Positions 59,786 to 64,000 of a stretch of 64,000 bases of DNA are shown in pieces. This stretch comes from JAMXLO01 sp963791495 (GTDB taxonomy: Bacteria > Pseudomonadota > Alphaproteobacteria > Acetobacterales > Acetobacteraceae): contig CAWBST010000015.1 in assembly GCA_963791495.1 (NCBI GenBank), positions 124,001 to 188,000 on the forward strand, written 5' to 3'. The notes under the pieces are model-generated. The model did no database searches, was not told the origin of the DNA, and worked only from the letters and a program-made list of their open reading frames with translations. The translations under genes were made by a program, and so were the position numbers. Position 1 is the first letter of the stretch. Each line of letters starts with the position of its first letter.

Positions 59786-60399
59786 TGGCCATGCGCACCG
59801 TGGAATTCCACTTCGACTTCGGCAGTCCAAATGCGTATCTGAGCCATCTCGTGATTCCCGACATCGAAGCTCGAACCGGGGCGAGGTTTGTGTATGAGCC
59901 TGTCCTGCTCGGCGGCGTGTTCAAGCTGACCAACAATCGCTCGCCCGCGGAGAGCATGGCGGGGATCCGGAACAAGCCGGAATACCAGCGGCTGGAGACC
60001 GCGCGTTTCCTGAGGCGCCACGGCATCACGCGGTTCGCGCCTAATCCGTTCTTTCCAGTCAACACGCTGGTGCTGATGCGCGGCGCGATCGCCGCGCGCC
60101 GGATCGGCGTGTTCGAGCGATATGTGGACGAGATCTACCGGCACATGTGGGCCGAGCCGAAGAAGCTTGACGATCCTGGTGTGCTGCGCGCGGCGCTGGT
60201 CGAATCCGGCCTGGATGCCGAGAGGCTTCTCGCACTGGTGCAGGCACAGGACGTGAAGGACGAACTGCTCGAGAACACCCAGCGCTCGGTTGAACGGGGC
60301 ACGTTCGGGTCGCCAACCTTCTTCGTCGGCGACGAGATCTACTTCGGCAAGGACCGGCTGCGCGATGTCGAGGAGGCCATCGTCGCGGCGGAGGGTTAA
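59785..60399 (+). CDS. 2-hydroxychromene-2-carboxylate isomerase-like DsbA-fold protein
   Basis: A 204-aa thioredoxin-fold protein of the DsbA/HCCA-isomerase family. N-terminal VEFHFDFGSPNAYLSHLVIPDIE has the Ser-Pro in place of a CXXC motif, so it is glutathione-using rather than a disulfide oxidase. The C-terminal GTFGSPTFFVGDEIYFGKDRL is the family hallmark. HCCA isomerases act in naphthalene-type degradation; the substrate here is unknown. Its ATG overlaps the previous stop by one base, and its end overlaps the convergent CaiB gene by 4 nt. Confidence 0.9.
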   Translation: MAMRTVEFHFDFGSPNAYLSHLVIPDIEARTGARFVYEPVLLGGVFKLTNNRSPAESMAGIRNKPEYQRLETARFLRRHGITRFAPNPFFPVNTLVLMRGAIAARRIGVFERYVDEIYRHMWAEPKKLDDPGVLRAALVESGLDAERLLALVQAQDVKDELLENTQRSVERGTFGSPTFFVGDEIYFGKDRLRDVEEAIVAAEG

Positions 60400-61601
60400 T
60401 CGCGTGGCGGGCCAGCACGCCCCTCACCCAGCAGCACATTCAGCACGTACTCGGTGTGCTCGCCTGCCGCCGGTCCCGGCCATCCCACCACGTTCTCCGG
60501 CGCATCGCCATCCAGCCGAATGACCGGCCCCGGGTGCAGCGTCCGTCCGATCAGCGGGTCCATCACTTCCTGCACTGACCCACGTGCCAAGAAGTGCGGA
60601 TCGTTGGCGCAGTCGGCGATGTCGTAGAGGCGTGAGCACGGCACATCCGCCGCCTCCAACCGCGCCTCCGCCTCCCTCGCCGGCAGCGTCCGGGTCCAGG
60701 CCGCAATGGCCGCGTCCAGGGCGTCACGCCGGGAACAACGATCCGCGTTGGTCGCATAGGCCGGGTCGCGCGCAAGTTCAGGCCGGCCGATCGCCTCCAT
60801 CAGCCGCGCGAAGATCAGATCCGAGTTCCCCGCGATGCACAGCCACTTCCCGTCGGCGCACGGATAGGTGTTGGTCGGCGCCGCCGTCTCGATTGCCGCA
60901 CCGACCGGCTGCCTGACGCGGCCGTCCATCGCATATTCCGGCAGCATCCCCTCCATCAGGCTGAACACGCTGTCCACCAGGTTCACGTCAACCACGCGGC
61001 CGCGCCCGGTACCGACGGCGTCGCGCTGCCATAGCGCGGACAACAGGCCGATCGCCGCATAGAGCCCGGCCAGGTCGTCGCTGATCGAGATGCCGCAGCG
61101 CGGCGGCGGCAGGTCCGAACTGCCGGCGGGATGCGCCGTGAGATGGCGGATGCCGCCCATCGCCTCGCCGATCGCACCGAATGCGGGCTTGTCGCGGTAC
61201 GGGCCGTCCTGGCCGTAGCCAGAGATGCGTGCGATCACCAGGCGAGGATTGATCGCGTGCAGCGCCTCCGGCCCCAGCCCCAGCCGCTCCAGGCCGCCGG
61301 CGCGCAGGTTCTCCACCAGCACGTCCGCCCGCGCGGCCAGCCGGAGCACCGCGTCGCGGTCGCGCTTCAGGTCCAGCACCACCGACAGCTTGTTGCGCCC
61401 GTGCACGCTGAACCACACCGAGTGCCCCTCCACCGATGCGCCCCAGCCGCGGAACGGATCGCCGCCCGGCGGTTCCACCTTGATCACCTCCGCGCCGAGG
61501 TCCGCCAGGATGCGGGTACAGAACGGCGCTGCAATGTAATGGCCGATCTCCAGGACCCTCAGGCCGACCAGCGGACCGCTTGGTTGCGGTGGGATCTGCA
61601 T
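60396..61601 (-). CDS. CaiB/BaiF family CoA-transferase
   Basis: A 401-aa family III CoA-transferase. The N-terminal block VLEIGHYIAAPFCTRILADLGAEVIKVEPPGGDPFRGW and the catalytic region YRDKPAFGAIGEAMGGIRHLTAHP are clear. ATG 61601 has GGGAG 5 nt upstream; an ATG at 61628 lacks one. It is divergent from the second AtzG/amidase pair, and it differs clearly from the CaiB-type gene at 13163-14311, so the two should act on different acids. Confidence 0.92.
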   Translation of the reverse strand: MQIPPQPSGPLVGLRVLEIGHYIAAPFCTRILADLGAEVIKVEPPGGDPFRGWGASVEGHSVWFSVHGRNKLSVVLDLKRDRDAVLRLAARADVLVENLRAGGLERLGLGPEALHAINPRLVIARISGYGQDGPYRDKPAFGAIGEAMGGIRHLTAHPAGSSDLPPPRCGISISDDLAGLYAAIGLLSALWQRDAVGTGRGRVVDVNLVDSVFSLMEGMLPEYAMDGRVRQPVGAAIETAAPTNTYPCADGKWLCIAGNSDLIFARLMEAIGRPELARDPAYATNADRCSRRDALDAAIAAWTRTLPAREAEARLEAADVPCSRLYDIADCANDPHFLARGSVQEVMDPLIGRTLHPGPVIRLDGDAPENVVGWPGPAAGEHTEYVLNVLLGEGRAGPPRD

Positions 61602-61711
61602 CGTTGCTCCCGACTTTGTGAACGCCAAATGAGAATAAACGACGAATTCGCGCCAGCCTACGCCGGCATTACCATTTCATAAGGGTTTTACCGTCATATT
61701 GCGGGCCATGG

Positions 61712-61765
61712 AGCCGGCCTTGGCCGGTGTCCTGTTTCCTCCCCGATGTCGCGCCGCACTGGCGC
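61712..61765 (+). promoter_or_regulatory. Tandem hairpins in the leader of the second AtzG/amidase pair
   Basis: CCGGCC-TT-GGCCGG (61714-61727) and GCGCC-GCACT-GGCGC (61751-61765) precede a strong terminator hairpin. With it they form a structured 5' leader of roughly 150-200 nt before ATG 61876. The gap 61602-61875 holds this structure and presumably the divergent promoters; no gene was seen. Confidence 0.5.
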
Positions 61766-61775
61766 GGCCTCCTTA

Positions 61776-61813
61776 GGGCGGTGCGGCTCGACGCTGCGCC
61801 GCCCCTCTTTTTT
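61776..61813 (+). terminator. Intrinsic terminator inside the leader of the AtzG/amidase pair
   Basis: A 12-bp stem (61776-61787 with 61793-61804, two G-U pairs) with loop UCGAC is followed by CTCTTTTTTCC. It is the strongest terminator-like structure in the window, lies on the plus strand 62 nt before the small-subunit gene, and no plus-strand gene ends close upstream. It therefore points to premature termination or to a small RNA. Confidence 0.75.
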
Positions 61814-61875
61814 CCTGCCTTCCGTTCGTGCCCCACCGATCGCATGATCAGCCGACCAACGACCGGGGGGATGGC

Positions 61876-62058
61876 ATGGACAAGGACCTGATCGCGAAAC
61901 TGGCGCGCGCCGCGGGCCTCGACAAGGCGCTGGCGGAGTTCCCTGAGGATGTGGCGCTGGCCGCGCAGCAGGCGCTCGGCAACCAAGGCGCGATCGAATA
62001 CCCAACCGATCCGGCAGCGGAACCCTGGCCACCGATGCGAGCGGGGACCGGGCTGTGA
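61876..62058 (+). CDS. AtzG-like small amidase subunit, copy 2
   Basis: A 60-aa protein starting MDKDLIAKLARAAGLDKALA and ending with a Pro-rich tail (YPTDPAAEPWPP). It has the size, helical start and position of AtzG/GatC-like partners. ATG 61876 follows a GGGGGG stretch. Its stop overlaps the GTG start of the amidase (GTGA), as in copy 1. Sequence similarity to copy 1 is low, which is normal for these small subunits, so the call leans on gene order. Confidence 0.68.
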   Translation: MDKDLIAKLARAAGLDKALAEFPEDVALAAQQALGNQGAIEYPTDPAAEPWPPMRAGTGL

Positions 62059-63449
62059 GCGACCTGCACTGGCTCTCCGCCGCGGAAGCCACGCGGCAGT
62101 TCGCGGCGCGCAAGCTCTCCCCGGTGGAACTGCTGACCGCTTTGCTGGCGCGCATCGAGCGGCTCGACCCGAAGCTGCACGCTTTCATCCGGCTGGACGC
62201 CGATGCCGCGATGAGTGCGGCGCGCGCGGCCGAGACAGAGATTGCCGCGGGCCGCGTGCGCGGACCGCTGCACGGCGTGCCGGTCGGCATCAAGGACATC
62301 ATCGATGTCGCCGGCCTGCCGACCACCTGCCATTCGCAGATCCTGGTCGACAACGTCGCCAAGGCGGACGCGGCGGTGATCGCACGGCTGCGGCAGGCGG
62401 GCGCAATCGTCTTGGGGAAGCTCTCCACGCACGAGTTCGCCATTGGCGGGCCCAGCTTCGACCTGCCGTTTCCGCCGGCGCGCAATCCATGGAACCCCGA
62501 CCATCACCCGGGCGGCTCCTCATCTGGATCCGGCGCCGGCCTATGTGCCGGATTCTTTCCCCTTGCGCTCGGCTCCGACACTGGCGGATCTGTGCGCAAC
62601 CCGGCCTCCGCCTGCGGCATCGTCGGGCTGAAGCCGACCTACGGTCTGGTCTCGCGACGCGGCGTGTTCCCGCTGTCGTTCACGCTCGACCATGTCGGGC
62701 CGATGACCCGCACGGTGGCGGACAACGCGCTGCTGTTGGATGTGATCGCCGGACATGATCCCGCCGATCCCGGCAGTGCCGCGACGAACGCACGGTATTT
62801 CGGCCGAATGCTGGATCGCGGTGTGCGCGACCTGCGCGTGGGCTTCGTGCGGCACTTTCATGAGCTGGACAAGCCGGCGCATCCCGAGGTGAGCGCGGCG
62901 GTGGAAGATGCGGCGCGCGTGCTGCAGGCCGAGGGCGCAGAGGTGCGCGACGTCTCTCTGCCGTCGCTGAACGAGTTCGCAGCGGTGAACCGGGTGATCC
63001 TGTGCAGCGAGGCGTGGTCGATCCACGCGCCGTGGCTGCGCTCGCGTCCCGGCGATTACGGGCAGTTGTCGCGCCAGCGGTTGATGCCGGGTGCGTTCAT
63101 GAACGCCGGCGACTATGTCGGCGCGCAGCGCCGGCGTCTGCAGATGATCGCCGCGGTGGAGGAGGCTTTCCGCGATTTCGATGTGCTGATCTGCGCGAGT
63201 TCAATGGACCCGGCGAGCCGCATCGACGACGCGACAGAGACGGCGCGCACCTATCCGCGCCAGGCGCGCACGCCGTTCAACGTCACCGGTCATCCGGCGC
63301 TGGCGATGATGGCGGGATTGTCACGCGCGGGACTGCCGCTGTCCGTACAGTTTGTCGGCCGTTACTTCGAGGATGCGACCGTGCTGCGCGTCGCCGCTGC
63401 GTATGAGCGCGGCACCGAGTGGCACAAGATGCGGCCGCCGATCGGATAA
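62055..63449 (+). CDS. Amidase signature hydrolase, AtzE-like, copy 2
   Basis: A 464-aa amidase-signature enzyme with Lys80 (VGIKDIIDVAG), Ser155 (GGSSSGSG) and nucleophile Ser179 (GSDTGGSVRNPAS). It shares long blocks with copy 1, such as GKLSTHEFA-GGPSFDLP-PPARNPWNP and GLVSR-GV-PLSF--DH-GPM, and both carry a GFVRHF-E segment, so they are paralogues of one subgroup. The GTG start 62055 overlaps the small-subunit stop. No transporter genes accompany this copy. Substrate unknown. Confidence 0.92.
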   Translation: MSDLHWLSAAEATRQFAARKLSPVELLTALLARIERLDPKLHAFIRLDADAAMSAARAAETEIAAGRVRGPLHGVPVGIKDIIDVAGLPTTCHSQILVDNVAKADAAVIARLRQAGAIVLGKLSTHEFAIGGPSFDLPFPPARNPWNPDHHPGGSSSGSGAGLCAGFFPLALGSDTGGSVRNPASACGIVGLKPTYGLVSRRGVFPLSFTLDHVGPMTRTVADNALLLDVIAGHDPADPGSAATNARYFGRMLDRGVRDLRVGFVRHFHELDKPAHPEVSAAVEDAARVLQAEGAEVRDVSLPSLNEFAAVNRVILCSEAWSIHAPWLRSRPGDYGQLSRQRLMPGAFMNAGDYVGAQRRRLQMIAAVEEAFRDFDVLICASSMDPASRIDDATETARTYPRQARTPFNVTGHPALAMMAGLSRAGLPLSVQFVGRYFEDATVLRVAAAYERGTEWHKMRPPIG

Positions 63450-63473
63450 GCGGCGCCGCGAGGAGACACGGCG

Positions 63474-64000
63474 ATGGGTGACTCGTTTTCCTGGACGGCC
63501 GGAGGCTCGGGAAGCTGGGACATCGCGGGCAACTGGTTGGACCTTACAACCCTCGCCACGGCCGAGGCCGCACCGGGAGCGACGGACACGGCGACGATCA
63601 ATGGCCCCGACACCGGTGCCGCCATCACCGTCGGGGGGCCGGCGAGTGTCGCCGGCTTGACGGTCAATTTCGCGGTCGATCTCGCGGGCGACCTCGCCGT
63701 CGACGAACTCACCGTGGCGCAACCGCCAAGTTCCTTCACGCCGGGAACGACCACGAGTGACGTCACACTGTCGGGAAGTCTGGTGGCGAGCCGTGTCTCC
63801 ATCGGCTCGTTGTATCTTGTGCCAGGATTTTCGTCGCAAATCGTCAACGAGGGAACCGTGGCAGTGCCGAGCGGGGCGGCGCTGACGGCCGGCACCGTCG
63901 CGGTGAACGCCGGTGCGCTGCAGGAAGCGGGAGGCGCATTGGATATCGCGGGTATCCTCACCCTCGGCTCGCTGCTGATTTCGATTCGTGCGCCGGTCGT
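63474..64000 (+). CDS. Repetitive surface or secreted protein, N-terminal part
   Basis: The reading frame opens at ATG 63474, after GAGGAGA, and is still open at the window end (175 codons). It begins MGDSFSWTAGGSGSWDIAGN and continues with low-complexity beta-strand repeats rich in Gly, Ala, Thr and Val (ITVGGPASVAGLTVNFAVDL, VPSGAALTAGTVAVNAGALQ). The W-x5-GSWDIAGNW start and A-G-x-L-x-V steps recall autotransporter or type I-secreted adhesin stalks. No Sec signal peptide is seen, which would fit type I secretion. It lies 24 nt after the amidase stop. Confidence 0.7.
   Translation, partial: MGDSFSWTAGGSGSWDIAGNWLDLTTLATAEAAPGATDTATINGPDTGAAITVGGPASVAGLTVNFAVDLAGDLAVDELTVAQPPSSFTPGTTTSDVTLSGSLVASRVSIGSLYLVPGFSSQIVNEGTVAVPSGAALTAGTVAVNAGALQEAGGALDIAGILTLGSLLISIRAPV

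Noticed and set aside
61600..61875. Known riboswitch class in the amidase leader
   Set aside because: I looked for the conserved cores of guanidine (ykkC and mini-ykkC), cobalamin, SAM and TPP elements and did not find them. Only hairpins and a terminator can be supported.
1..64000. tRNA, rRNA and CRISPR arrays
   Set aside because: No cloverleaf-like sequence with a CCA-adjacent acceptor stem, no rRNA motif and no regularly spaced direct repeats were noticed on either strand; a covariance scan was not possible here.

Overview
The window is GC-rich, densely coding DNA from an alphaproteobacterium. The plant-type glutamate-cysteine ligase, the alphaproteobacterial cytochrome oxidase gene order (coxB-coxA-ctaB-coxF-ctaG-coxC-DUF983-SURF1), a DUF2125 protein and the hairpin repeats point to Rhodospirillales, probably Acetobacteraceae. 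That placement is inference from gene content; no rRNA or other marker is present.

Layout. 1-1.0 kb: the end of one class I methyltransferase and a complete phospholipid N-methyltransferase, then a cluster of hairpin repeats. 1.3-7.5 kb: the aa3-type cytochrome c oxidase operon, including the 40-codon gene coxF. 7.6-11.4 kb: M32 carboxypeptidase, a lipoprotein, a conserved unknown and thrC. 11.4-16.5 kb: five genes stacked on thrC with overlapping ends (ornithine cyclodeaminase-like, SDR, CaiB/BaiF CoA-transferase, opine-type dehydrogenase, amidohydrolase). 16.5-19.2 kb: two IS110-family elements side by side in a repeat-rich strip; each has about 184 nt of noncoding DNA before its recombinase that could encode a bridge RNA.

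19.2-36.3 kb: a catabolic island with a Rieske oxygenase, an NHL-repeat protein, an N-acyl-D-amino-acid deacylase, an alpha/beta hydrolase, a dipeptide/oligopeptide-type ABC transporter, a cysteine hydrolase, an AtzG-like small subunit with its amidase, a branched-chain-type binding protein and two acyl-CoA dehydrogenases. Five genes between 22.1 and 29.8 kb carry seven single-base insertions in total, and no such lesion was found elsewhere. This stretch is either a decaying operon or a locally poor assembly.

36.3-55.9 kb: regulatory and housekeeping genes. These are a BTAD/TPR regulator, gshA, rsmE, ubiA, an ETF-beta-type methyltransferase, a DUF2125 protein, a usp-marR-pirin operon with a palindromic operator, two tiny peptide genes, a Crp/Fnr regulator, a class III cyclase with a TPR tail, a kinase fusion, pdxH, fabI, aroC and a TlyA-type methyltransferase. 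55.9-60.4 kb: an HxlR regulator with an EmrAB-type efflux pair, an SDR and a DsbA-like isomerase. 60.4-63.4 kb: a CaiB/BaiF gene facing a second AtzG-like/amidase pair, which is preceded by a hairpin-rich leader ending in an intrinsic terminator. 63.5 kb to the end: the start of a large repetitive surface or secreted protein.

Hairpin repeats of several families sit between genes throughout. They supply start-codon context, a Shine-Dalgarno sequence or C-terminal codons to several genes. No tRNA, rRNA or CRISPR array was found.
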